From assembly GCF_003999255.1 (NCBI RefSeq), contig NZ_CP034791.1:2768501-2832500 (forward strand): DNA of 64,000 bases. Reading direction: 5' to 3'. Each line of letters begins with the position of its first letter. Within the stretch, counting starts at the first letter, position 1. The notes beneath the pieces are model-generated. The model saw nothing but the letters and a program-made list of their open reading frames with translations. It was not told where the DNA came from and made no database searches. Below, piece by piece: positions 47,615 through 56,104 of this stretch. The translations under genes were made by a program, and so were the position numbers. This stretch comes from Caldicellulosiruptor changbaiensis (GTDB lineage Bacteria > Bacillota > Thermoanaerobacteria > Caldicellulosiruptorales > Caldicellulosiruptoraceae).

Positions 47615-50600
47615 CTACTCATGCGTTAACTCAATTTTACTATCTGGAACATTGAAAAAGGCATGTTCAACATAATTGCCCCAGTCTGGGTCATCCCATG
47701 TTGCATCTAAATGATACCAATTATTTTCTAAGCTTACCATATTCCATGCATGGGCTTCTTTTGAATTACCTACACCTGCCATACCATAGATCTCTTTTGA
47801 GTCTATGCTTGCATCCTCTAAAAGCGCAAGCATAGCTGTTGCATAACCGTTGCAAACCGCAATACCATTAATTAGTGCACCATAAGCTGTATGTGACTCA
47901 TAAGGTATGTTGTTGTTAAGATACCCTTCCAAATCGTACTGGGTGTGCAAAACAAGCCAGTCATGCAAACCTAAAACTTTATCATAGTCATTGTAAGTCT
48001 GGTCTACAACTGTAGATACTATTTGCAATGCCTTTTGTTCAGCCGCTTGTCTTCTTGTAAGACCCTCGTCTTTGCTGAAAAGGTAAACAGGCCATATCAT
48101 GTAGAGGTTTTCACTGGTGAGATTAAAGCTCAGTCCAAACATTCCATTCAATCCGTATTCAAAAGTAAGCGGCCTTTCTGTCATGAGTTCAAAATATATT
48201 TTGTTGGCAAGAAGATTGAGGTCACAAGTTTCACTTGCCGGAAGACTGAGTGCTAAAAAGTCACTTGCTTCACTGTCAATTTTATCACACACAAAGTATA
48301 CAGCACTTGTAGTTGTATTTTGTGGATATACATAACCTCTACTGTCACCATTTTGATTGTCTATAGAAAGCGAAATACTGCTTGTAATAGAACTTCCATA
48401 AAGCAAACCTATTTCTGCCGTAAATACTACACTAACGGTACCATCTTGAAGATTTCTTGGCAAATACCCGAGCACATGCGAAATATTATTATCTTCTATT
48501 GTTGTACAAAGAAGTTCAATATTATTCTTTACATCTCCACTTGATATATATGCTACAATATCACTTGCTTTAAACAATAGTGCTGTATCTGACATCTTTT
48601 CAGATGGCTTTAACAAAGCTAAGTTCAGCCCACTTTTCGTCTTTAAAATCACTACAAAATCTACAAGAGAACCTGCCTTTATAGAAGCAAATTCATTTCC
48701 ATCTATATTAGTAGCATATACACTGCTTGAGACATTATCTATTGAAAGGTCTACATTCACAAAGCACTGTTCGTCGCTTCCTGTCGCATCAACTACAATT
48801 GGACTACTGCCTGTTGGTACTTTATACGAATAATCAACCTCTTTACTGTTTTCATCGTATGTCTTTATAAAAACTTCTTCCAGATTATAAACTCCTCTTT
48901 GCAGATATATATCATTTTCCCCAGAGAGTTCAAACCAGCTACCGTTTAATTTTACAGATACACTTTTTTGTAAAGTGCCAATACCAGAAAAATTGAATAT
49001 AACTCTTTTAAAAGAGCTGAAATTAAATGAAAAAGCTTGTCCTGACTGTTGGAGATTAAAATCTCTCATAAAATATAGCTTACCATCCTGAGTATCTTTT
49101 GCTACCTTGATTGAATAACTGCCCGCATCTGCTGTAATTTTTAGCTGACTTGAAGAAATATTTAACTTTACATCATCAATTGTAAAAACATCAGTTTTTG
49201 AGCTATTGATAATTGAAAACTCATAGTTATTGAGGGGTTGGTTATTTATGCTAAAATCCAGTGTAGCTTGTATATAATTTGGTAATGTTGTGTCTGCAAC
49301 AAGTCTCACAATACCGTTTCCAACTGACAGATTATCTAAGATGGTATATATAAGCCCATTTTGATTATCATATGACCATATTAAAGCTTTGTATCCATCA
49401 ACAGCAGGTACAATGAATGAAACTTGTTCAGCTGTGGCAGATTTAATCTCAGAAAATTGCTTAGCTTGATTTACTAATTTTACATTAAATCCACTTAAAA
49501 AGTTACCATTTGCCGACTTTAACTTAAAGGTCAAAACTCCTTCAGTTGGTTTAATTGCGTACAAAAGACCATAATAGTCTTTGCCATCTACATTTATAAC
49601 TATTTCTTTGCTATCCTGAACTGATAAAGTAAATGTTGCACTACCTAAGGAATTTGTATAAGCAGACCGCCCTTCAATCCTTACAACCTTGTTTGGCAAC
49701 AAATTCCCCGCTGTATCCTTCACTGTAACTGTTACTTGGACGTTCTGACCAACAGGGATGGTTTCTTTGTCAACTAACACTACATTTACAGGTCCATATT
49801 GAATACTTGTTCCAGAACCCGAAGAACCACCACCATATACACTTCCTCCACCTGTATAGCCACCAGTTGAGGTGCCTGAAGATATATTTCCAGTTGACGT
49901 TCCAGTATTTGTTTGCACACCTGAAGTATTATTAGATGTTTGAGATGTAGTGCCACTTTGTGTTGACTCCTGCGAAGTATTGGTATTTGTAGATTGAGTC
50001 TTTTTCTCATTTTCATTGGTATTGGTAATTGTTAGTATAGCGCCTTGCTGGACCTCCTTATCATTTACTTTTACATCTTTTGCATTTACTGCTATCCTCT
50101 CTATTTTGCCTTCTGCCTTCAAAATTGTTTTGTCAGCTCTGATATCTATTGTGTTCACCTCTGCAGTCTTTTCAACTAAAATATAAGCTGGCTTCTCAAT
50201 CACAACTTTGACTATCCTTGAATTTCCGCTAATGTTTATTTTTGTAGTTGCTTGTTTGTTCTCAACTATAACTGCAGAAGCTTTAACATCTTTCAAAACA
50301 ACACTGTGTTCTCCTCCGCCACGAACAATGATATTACCGTTTACCTGCGTATTAGTAATGGTAACATCTCCATCTTTTGTCCCCTCTGTTATCAAGCAGT
50401 TTTTACTCACACTAAATCCTGACACCCTAACACCCGGACTGCTAATAATCAAATTTTCTCTGACTTCTCTTCCTACATATACACCTTTTTTTGATAGCAA
50501 AAGCCCAACAATGTTATCTAAAATAGTTAATGTCTCAGCTCTTGTAATGTAATTCTTAGGCTTTATTGAATTGTCAGCATAGCCCCTCATATATCCGTTT

Positions 50601-51112
50601 TCAACCATTGCGGATAAATACTCTTTTGCCCACTCTGCCACTTGGTTATAATCGGAAAACTTCGAAAGAACATTGCTCTGTGATTTGTTAATACCAAATA
50701 CCTTTGCCAAAAGACATGCTGCTTCTTCTCTTGTTATATTATTTTTAGGCTTAAATGTACCATCAGGATACCCACTTATATAATCAGCAAGATTTTTAAC
50801 AGCAGAGTAAAACCAATCATTTTCTTTTACATCTATAAAATTAATTTCGGGCTTGACTAAAGCATCACCAATTACTCTGCTCACAAGCTGAGCAAATTCA
50901 GCCCTTGTAATAGCATTTGAGGGTTTAAAAGTGCCATCAGAATAACCATTTGCCACATTGTATGTATTTGCCCATCTCTCAATTACATCTTTTGCCCAGT
51001 GATTTGATGTGTCTTTAAAACCTTTTGCAAAAACAGCTGGGTTTATAAAACCCAATACAAAAGATATTATCACTACCCATGATAGCAGTCTAAAAGCTTT
51101 CTTTGAATTCAA
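47615..51112 (-). CDS. S-layer (SLH) protein with transglutaminase-like domain, ended by a TAG
   Basis: 1,165 residues, TTG start behind GGGAAGGGAG. A signal peptide (to about residue 29) is followed by three SLH domains (about 30-215; GFKDTSNHWAKDVIERWA, GYSDGTFKPSNAITRAEF and repeats) that bind cell-wall polymers. Then come a beta-strand region of polymer-like repeats, a Ser/Thr/Gly linker (about 385-450) and several Ig-like segments. A C-terminal transglutaminase-like domain carries the triad: Cys in IAVCNGYA, His in EAHAWNMV and Asp in HLDATWDDP. The stop follows IELTHE just after this domain, where relatives continue W-x-R. The protein is secreted and wall-anchored; it may cross-link or process surface polymers. 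Confidence 0.88.
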   Translation of the reverse strand: MNSKKAFRLLSWVVIISFVLGFINPAVFAKGFKDTSNHWAKDVIERWANTYNVANGYSDGTFKPSNAITRAEFAQLVSRVIGDALVKPEINFIDVKENDWFYSAVKNLADYISGYPDGTFKPKNNITREEAACLLAKVFGINKSQSNVLSKFSDYNQVAEWAKEYLSAMVENGYMRGYADNSIKPKNYITRAETLTILDNIVGLLLSKKGVYVGREVRENLIISSPGVRVSGFSVSKNCLITEGTKDGDVTITNTQVNGNIIVRGGGEHSVVLKDVKASAVIVENKQATTKINISGNSRIVKVVIEKPAYILVEKTAEVNTIDIRADKTILKAEGKIERIAVNAKDVKVNDKEVQQGAILTITNTNENEKKTQSTNTNTSQESTQSGTTSQTSNNTSGVQTNTGTSTGNISSGTSTGGYTGGGSVYGGGSSGSGTSIQYGPVNVVLVDKETIPVGQNVQVTVTVKDTAGNLLPNKVVRIEGRSAYTNSLGSATFTLSVQDSKEIVINVDGKDYYGLLYAIKPTEGVLTFKLKSANGNFLSGFNVKLVNQAKQFSEIKSATAEQVSFIVPAVDGYKALIWSYDNQNGLIYTILDNLSVGNGIVRLVADTTLPNYIQATLDFSINNQPLNNYEFSIINSSKTDVFTIDDVKLNISSSQLKITADAGSYSIKVAKDTQDGKLYFMRDFNLQQSGQAFSFNFSSFKRVIFNFSGIGTLQKSVSVKLNGSWFELSGENDIYLQRGVYNLEEVFIKTYDENSKEVDYSYKVPTGSSPIVVDATGSDEQCFVNVDLSIDNVSSSVYATNIDGNEFASIKAGSLVDFVVILKTKSGLNLALLKPSEKMSDTALLFKASDIVAYISSGDVKNNIELLCTTIEDNNISHVLGYLPRNLQDGTVSVVFTAEIGLLYGSSITSSISLSIDNQNGDSRGYVYPQNTTTSAVYFVCDKIDSEASDFLALSLPASETCDLNLLANKIYFELMTERPLTFEYGLNGMFGLSFNLTSENLYMIWPVYLFSKDEGLTRRQAAEQKALQIVSTVVDQTYNDYDKVLGLHDWLVLHTQYDLEGYLNNNIPYESHTAYGALINGIAVCNGYATAMLALLEDASIDSKEIYGMAGVGNSKEAHAWNMVSLENNWYHLDATWDDPDWGNYVEHAFFNVPDSKIELTHE

Positions 51113-51274
51113 ATCTACTCCCTTCCCTCCAGGTAAGATTTGTATTTAATTTTGCTCTCTACAGACATCTTTAGCAAATATTATAATGTTTAACCCTATT
51201 TATGTCAATCTTTCAGATAGTAGTTAATTGCCCTGTAGATAAATATGCCTCCCCTTTGGTTATATTCTCAAATA

Positions 51275-52225
51275 TTAACTTAAATATTCCACTGCGCTTT
51301 CTTCTTTCTTTTCTTTATCTTTTAATTCACTTCCTAATATATCATCTTTTTGATCTCTTTTATTGTAATATTGTTGAATTAAATAATCCAAAATTATATA
51401 AGCTGAAAATACTATTATAATTCCAAATGCCAATTGAATATGACCTTCTTTTGAAGAAACTTCCTCAAATAATAAGGCATTCAAACCAAAATGGATACCA
51501 ACTGACCACCATATTGTTTTGGTTTTTTCCAACATGTAAATAAGAAGAAGTGAAATTATTACATTTCTTAGCATTAAAACTCCTGTTTCGAAAGGATATA
51601 TGTGGTAAAGAGCAAAAATTATAGATGTAATCATTGCCGACCATAACTTTGTCGTTATTTTTGAAAATCCTTTATAAATTATTCCTCTGAAAATTGACTC
51701 TTCCATTATTGCTATTATAAGCATTTGTATTAGCCAAAAAATATTTGCATATGCACTGCCTTTAGCCCACATAATATAATGTTGCAATTTGCTTAAGTTT
51801 ACCTTTACATCACTTTTTATAGGAAACATTACTACAATATAGGTTAGAACTAACGTTATAACTATACCTTCTAAAAAAAGAAGAAAGAAAAATTTAGTCT
51901 TATAAATTTTTGTTAAATCGTTATAAAAATCTTTTAGCCCTTCTTTCTTTTTAAAAAAGCCTACAGTTAAACTTAATATGACAAAAGCCATCAAAAAACT
52001 AAAAATGTAACCTAAGAATTCATCTACAGTAACCTTAAAATTTGTGGTTATATCAGGACCACCAATAATTGATGGTACTCTCAAAAGTTCTCTTAGAAAT
52101 TTTTCTATATATTGTCTGTTAATAATCTGACATATTATTAAAGCAATACCCGCAATAATAGCAATAATAATTATTAAAACATTTTGCGCGATTTTGTTTT
52201 TTAATTTTATTCCATTTTCTAACAT
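51275..52225 (-). CDS. CPBP-family intramembrane protease (cassette copy 1, gene C)
   Basis: 316 residues, about eight membrane helices, with the three CPBP (Rce1/Abi-like) motifs: EESIFRGIIYKGF with the paired Glu and Arg, FALYHIYPFETGV with His, and VGIHFGLNALLF with His/Asn. Such proteins cleave membrane-embedded peptides; in some bacteriocin clusters they provide immunity. AAGGAG precedes the ATG. It lies 71 nt after the B1 gene and is a clear paralogue of the gene at 55148 (same order, size and motifs). It ends the first cassette. A basic/acidic cytoplasmic tail (RDQKDDILGSELKDKEKKEE) follows the last helix. Confidence 0.85.
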   Translation of the reverse strand: MLENGIKLKNKIAQNVLIIIIAIIAGIALIICQIINRQYIEKFLRELLRVPSIIGGPDITTNFKVTVDEFLGYIFSFLMAFVILSLTVGFFKKKEGLKDFYNDLTKIYKTKFFFLLFLEGIVITLVLTYIVVMFPIKSDVKVNLSKLQHYIMWAKGSAYANIFWLIQMLIIAIMEESIFRGIIYKGFSKITTKLWSAMITSIIFALYHIYPFETGVLMLRNVIISLLLIYMLEKTKTIWWSVGIHFGLNALLFEEVSSKEGHIQLAFGIIIVFSAYIILDYLIQQYYNKRDQKDDILGSELKDKEKKEESAVEYLS

Positions 52226-52296
52226 ATAATTTGTCTCCTTTCAAATTGATTTTAAACTCTTCTCTTTATCTGTTATCATCTATAATTTGTTAACCT

Positions 52297-53283
52297 TCAT
52301 TTAGCAACTTTTTTTGTTAAATTTTCAGGGTTGTCAATTGCTTTGTAACAATCTATCCCTGTCGAGGTCTCAGGATAAGCTATTTTCAAGTATTTTTCAT
52401 TTTCTTTTTGGTAGAGTATTCTGGGAGATAATGTTAAAACATGATAAACTTCAGGGTAATTCTTAGGTATGAAAATTTTAAACTCTATTTTCTCTTTTGG
52501 TTTTAGTAAATATCCACCTGAAGGTATATTGTCTGTCATTTGAATTTTAACCGTAGGATATATTTTAGAAGGCACATCTATCTTTATCACCTTTAGATTT
52601 TTATCTGTAGCATTTTCAAAAATATATTCCCATTCTTCACCTAAGTACCCCTTCTCTCTATTATTTATTATCTCTTCCACACTTTGATTAGCTATAAATT
52701 TTTGTTGTTGAGAACCCCCAACCCATAAAAAATCATATTTGGCGCTCTCTTTTAGAACTTCTACATAGCATAAAATTTCTTTTTCTTCTGTTTTTCCATT
52801 TAATGTATATTTGAGCTTGTTAAATATGTAAATCCCTTTCTGTAGATCATCTACTGATAAATAAAGGTTAAAAACATAATAATTAAAACCACCTATTATA
52901 AACGGTTTCTTTGATTCAATTTGAACTTTATTTATCTTAACCTTACTATTATTTGCACCCTCTAACATTGTGAACTTAAGTTTTTTTATAATCTCTTCTG
53001 TTGCCACAACACCAACTCTCAAGCTTGGATACTCATATCTGCCTTTTGAAACTATATGCATACTCTCTGTTCCCAAAGGAATGTATCCACTCTTTACAAT
53101 TGATTTTATATCTCCCTGAATATTAGCTATGGTTTTCAATATATATGCTTTATCTTTACCTAAATGGAAGAAAACCACTTTTTCAGAAGCAATGCCTTTT
53201 ATAGATGATATTGTTATGTTGATTAAAAACAGAATTGTGAAAATGAAAAGTGTTATTCTTTGTTTTAAAAAAAAATTCATCAT
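52297..53283 (-). CDS. Exported protein of unknown function (cassette copy 1, gene B)
   Basis: 328 residues with an N-terminal signal or anchor (about 8-30) and a beta-rich extracellular remainder. Shared landmarks with its paralogue at 56105 are ILKTIANIQGD near residue 50, KKPFI...YYVFNLYL near 130, a YLGEEWEYIF-type strand near 215, then VIKIDVPSKIYPTVK and YHVLTLSPR...YLKIAYP at the end. No enzyme motif is visible. The last part looks like an Ig-like or chaperone-type beta domain. Start behind GAGGAG. It follows A1 after a terminator and precedes the protease gene, suggesting B and C work together at the membrane. Confidence 0.72.
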   Translation of the reverse strand: MMNFFLKQRITLFIFTILFLINITISSIKGIASEKVVFFHLGKDKAYILKTIANIQGDIKSIVKSGYIPLGTESMHIVSKGRYEYPSLRVGVVATEEIIKKLKFTMLEGANNSKVKINKVQIESKKPFIIGGFNYYVFNLYLSVDDLQKGIYIFNKLKYTLNGKTEEKEILCYVEVLKESAKYDFLWVGGSQQQKFIANQSVEEIINNREKGYLGEEWEYIFENATDKNLKVIKIDVPSKIYPTVKIQMTDNIPSGGYLLKPKEKIEFKIFIPKNYPEVYHVLTLSPRILYQKENEKYLKIAYPETSTGIDCYKAIDNPENLTKKVAK

Positions 53284-53320
53284 TTATTTAATCTCCTCTC
53301 TCTGTTTACTTGTATTTTTA

Positions 53321-53360
53321 AATAAGGGCTGCTTATTTTTTTTGCTCAGCAGCCCTTATT
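53321..53360 (-). terminator. Terminator/attenuator between genes A1 and B1
   Basis: Perfect 13-bp stem AATAAGGGCTGCT / AGCAGCCCTTATT (53321-53333, 53348-53360). An equivalent but unrelated 13-bp hairpin lies in the same place in the second cassette (57141), so the arrangement is conserved although the sequence is not. Confidence 0.75.
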
Positions 53361-53399
53361 GAATAACATTTAAAGGTTTACAATTTAAAGTATTAATAA

Positions 53400-53981
53400 T
53401 TAATAATGTCCCCAAAATGCAATACCTGTATAGTTTTTAACCCATCCAGAACCTACATAGTCGTAACCAGAATCAAATGCATGCGGGATATATACATCAT
53501 AATAAATATTGCTTCCTTCACCTGCAGCTTCAAGATAAAATGTTGTGTAACCTGGTATCTCTGTTTCCTTTGTATATGTTCTTGTCACGGAAGCATTAAC
53601 ATTAACCCCTAATTGTGCTTGAATCAATTGTGGTGAAAGCGTAACACTACCACCAGTTGAATTTGTAACTGTATATGTCTGGGTTATTGTTACTTTTACT
53701 TTATTAGGCGTATCATTTCTGTAAGAGAAAATACGTTTCCAAGGGTCTCGAAAAGAAACTGTCTTCGTTCTTACAACTTTAATTGGATCCCAAAACCACT
53801 TATATTGTGTAATATCATAAACACTGCCTCCCACAGTTTCACATACAGCTGCCTGTTTTATCTGTGAAACCACCGATGACGTCGAAGAGTTACCGCTTGA
53901 CTGCGCCTCATCTGCAAATACTACACTAAAACTAAGTACACACGCAAAAATTAACAAAATACTCAAAGCTTTTTTAAACAT
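53400..53981 (-). CDS. Small secreted protein (cassette copy 1, gene A)
   Basis: About 193 residues from the ATG at 53981, which has AAGGGG at good spacing; the upstream frame (MKGCVS) overlaps the ribosome-binding site. Signal peptide MFKKALSILLIFACVLSFS to VFADE, then a Ser-rich linker. The beta-rich mature domain has alternating polar and hydrophobic residues (KVKVTITQTYTVTNSTGG, SVTLSPQLIQAQLGVNVNAS, TRTYTKETEIPGYTTFYLEA) and an aromatic C-terminus WVKNYTGIAFWGHY. The strand pattern recalls amphipathic beta-hairpins of pore-forming or adhesive proteins, but no family was recognised. Its signal and leader are almost identical to those of A2 (57190), whereas its mature part is very different. 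Confidence 0.75.
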   Translation of the reverse strand: MFKKALSILLIFACVLSFSVVFADEAQSSGNSSTSSVVSQIKQAAVCETVGGSVYDITQYKWFWDPIKVVRTKTVSFRDPWKRIFSYRNDTPNKVKVTITQTYTVTNSTGGSVTLSPQLIQAQLGVNVNASVTRTYTKETEIPGYTTFYLEAAGEGSNIYYDVYIPHAFDSGYDYVGSGWVKNYTGIAFWGHY

Positions 53982-54253
53982 ACTCACACACCCCTTCACC
54001 TTCTTTGTTTTTTTATTGCAACCCCTCTACCCCATTGGCGCCAAAGGTTTGTATCAGAGGGTTGTTGCCCCTCTTCATTCTGCTTTTTTCTTAACTGGTC
54101 ATTTGCATATCTTTGCTTTTCTTATTAGCTTTTCATTTAAATTAACCCTGTTCTGGCAACTTAGTTACATGCAAAATTTTACTATTCACTTTCTAATCAT
54201 GTCAACTTTTTTTTTTTCAAAATCGCAATTTTTCAAGGAAAAATTTAATGTTT
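53906..54253. repeat. Direct repeat, copy 1: promoter, leader and signal-peptide coding region of gene A
   Basis: About 348 bp nearly identical to 57753-58099 at a constant offset of about 3,847 bp. It covers the promoter, the structured leader and the codons of the signal peptide, and ends abruptly inside gene A. It is the clearest mark of a tandem duplication of the cassette. Confidence 0.9.
53982..54205 (-). promoter_or_regulatory. Promoter and structured 5' leader of gene A1
   Basis: Promoter TTGACA (54200-54205), 18-nt spacer, TAAAAT (54176-54181), giving a leader of about 190 nt before the ATG. On the RNA, strand 1 AGAGGGG (54068-54074) can pair with CCCTCT (54056-54061). The latter can instead pair, within GCAACAACCCTCT, with AGAGGGGTTGC (54018-54028) close to the ribosome-binding site. 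The two folds exclude each other. A TTGGCGCCAA palindrome lies in the loop (54035-54044). Confidence 0.65.
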
Positions 54254-54420
54254 CCTTGTGTTTTCTTTAATTTTCTCTTTTTATCTCTGTTTTTTTGCTG
54301 TTTTTAAATGAAAATATATTTTTAGTAAGGTACTCAGATGTCTCACAATTTTATAATCTTATTACCTAAAAACATCAAATTCAGTTTAGTCTTATTTAAA
54401 AGTTTTTATTTGGATTTTTG

Positions 54421-54790
54421 CTATTTCAACTTATTAGTTAACTTTGCTGCTACAATAAAAACATGCGTATACTTTTTGGCAAGCTGTTCTAAATATTTAC
54501 TATCACATTCAAGATAATTAAATTCAGTTATTACCAGACTGCTGTTTTTATTTTTTGCCCCTTCAACCATCAAAAGCAAACCAAAGGATTGGTCATTTTT
54601 AACCTTTGCTGTTGATGCAGTTATTATTCTGTCGTCTTTTCTCGACAATGCTAATATTTTTATTGGTTCAATTCTTGAAGTACCGTTTCTATCAATTCTA
54701 TACATAATATCTATACATAATATATCTATCATTTTTTAAATTTAAAATCCCTACCTCAATTTCATTTGAATCCTTTACTATTTTACTCAT
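54421..54790 (-). pseudogene. Small gene of unknown function, out of frame by a 13-bp tandem duplication
   Basis: A gene starting MSKIVKDSNEIEVGILNLKN (ATG 54790, overlapping the end of the gene at 54793) runs into a stop 31 codons later. The remainder (RIDRNGTSRIEPIKIL... KLTNKLK, stop 54421) is in another frame. Between the two, TCTATACATAATA is present twice in tandem; removing one copy joins the frames exactly to about 118 residues. The distal frame keeps an ATG inside the repeat (54705) and might be made alone. No family recognised; no signal peptide. Confidence 0.6.
54697..54722. repeat. Tandem 13-bp duplication inside a coding region
   Basis: Two perfect copies of TCTATACATAATA (54697-54709, 54710-54722). 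Since 13 is not a multiple of three, gain or loss of one unit switches the reading frame of the gene at 54421-54790. Confidence 0.9.
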
Positions 54791-54792
54791 AT

Positions 54793-55086
54793 TTATCCCA
54801 CCCATTTTTTACCATTGGCATATTCCTCAGTCCAAACTATTAAATGCTGAGACCTCAGTTTATTTAGATAGATCTTAAATGACTTTTTCTCTTCACAATT
54901 GAGAATATCAAACAGCAATTGCTCCCGCTTCGACAAACTATTTAATTCAAAAGGAACTACTTCGGCATATTCTTTAACATTTCTGCTTTCAGTTTTCAAA
55001 GATTTTGACGACATCATTTTAATAGCTAAAATGGTTACTAATAATAATGTAAAAAATACCAGGAAAATTCTTAATCCTTTTTTCAT
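54793..55086 (-). CDS. Small membrane-anchored protein of unknown function
   Basis: 97 residues: MKKGLRIFLVFFTLLLVTIL forms a single N-terminal anchor or signal, followed by a charged helical domain (LSKREQLLFDILNCEEKKSFKI). AGAGGT precedes the ATG. Its stop lies 2 nt before the start of the next small gene, so the two are translationally coupled. It sits 61 nt after the protease gene of cassette copy 2 and has no counterpart in copy 1. No family recognised. Confidence 0.65.
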   Translation of the reverse strand: MKKGLRIFLVFFTLLLVTILAIKMMSSKSLKTESRNVKEYAEVVPFELNSLSKREQLLFDILNCEEKKSFKIYLNKLRSQHLIVWTEEYANGKKWVG

Positions 55087-55147
55087 TGAAAAACCTCTTT
55101 TTGTTTTCTATTAAACTAATTTATTTCTTGTCATTAATATTTTTTAA

Positions 55148-56065
55148 TCACCGTATATCAACACTTTTTTCTAAAGACTTTGTAATCTTTTTGTTATTAG
55201 TATTGTCAACTTCCCTTCTTTTGAAATATTTAATGATTAAATAATCCAGTACCATGTATAGCAAAAATACAAATATTATGGCTATAGCAAGCTTTTTTTG
55301 TCCCTCTACTGTTGTAACTACATCAAATAAAAATGCATTTAATCCAAAATGAGCCCCAACTGACCACCATATACTTTTAGTTTTTTCTAAAGCATATATG
55401 AGAAATAATGAAGTTATAATATTTCTTATAATAAATATACCATTATAAATTGAATAATCATGATAAAGGGCAAATAAAGTTGAGGTTAGAATCGCTGAAA
55501 ACACTCTAAATGTAACCGAAGAAAAAACATGGTAAATTACTACTCTATAAATTGTCTCTTCAATAAAAGCAAATATAAAAATACCTATAAAATAAAAAAC
55601 ATTTAAACAACCACTTTCTTTCATCCATGAGGAAGTAAGTTGATAATTAACTAAATCAATTTTTATACTTTTTTGCATTGGAAATAAAATTACACTGTAA
55701 CACAATATAATTACTCCAAAAAAGCCTTCAAGTAAAAGAAATAAAAAGTATTTTGTTTTGTATCTATTATATATTTCTATTGATAATTGTATTAATTTGT
55801 GTTTTCCTGCAGTAAATAATAACATTAAGCCAAGTATCAAAAAAGTAAAAAAAGTAAATGGAAGATAACTAATAAGAGCAATCAATAATTTATTCAAGTA
55901 CACTAAAGAAACATTTTGACTTGAATTGAAAAATGACAATTTCCCAATATAGTTATTTATGTACGTATCTGCTCTTCTAAATGCAAATAAACAGAATATT
56001 ACTATACCAACAATTGTTGCATTCCATGTATTATCTGAAAATTTCCCTTTTATTTTTTCTATCAT
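55148..56065 (-). CDS. CPBP-family intramembrane protease (cassette copy 2, gene C)
   Basis: About 305 residues from the ATG at 56065, behind GGGGGT; a longer frame opens at 56092. Multi-pass membrane protein with CPBP motifs EETIYRVVIYHVF (the usual Arg-Gly is Arg-Val here), FALYHDYSIYNGIF and VGAHFGLNAFLF. Co-directional with B2, 39 nt downstream of its stop, in the same order as copy 1. Known roles of the family are CAAX-type proteolysis and, in bacteriocin operons, self-immunity; which applies here is unknown. Confidence 0.83.
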   Translation of the reverse strand: MIEKIKGKFSDNTWNATIVGIVIFCLFAFRRADTYINNYIGKLSFFNSSQNVSLVYLNKLLIALISYLPFTFFTFLILGLMLLFTAGKHKLIQLSIEIYNRYKTKYFLFLLLEGFFGVIILCYSVILFPMQKSIKIDLVNYQLTSSWMKESGCLNVFYFIGIFIFAFIEETIYRVVIYHVFSSVTFRVFSAILTSTLFALYHDYSIYNGIFIIRNIITSLFLIYALEKTKSIWWSVGAHFGLNAFLFDVVTTVEGQKKLAIAIIFVFLLYMVLDYLIIKYFKRREVDNTNNKKITKSLEKSVDIR

Positions 56066-56104
56066 TTTAATACCCCCAAAGTACTTATTCACTTTTAACT
56101 TTTT

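Noticed and set aside
47615-47617. TAG as a pyrrolysine or other recoded codon
   Set aside because: No pyrrolysine genes or methylamine methyltransferase context is seen, and a TGG-to-TAG mutation explains the site.
53982-54205. Leader of gene A as a known riboswitch (cyclic di-GMP-I, M-box, tetrahydrofolate)
   Set aside because: Recalled consensus cores of these classes do not match the sequence; only the alternative pairing is supported.
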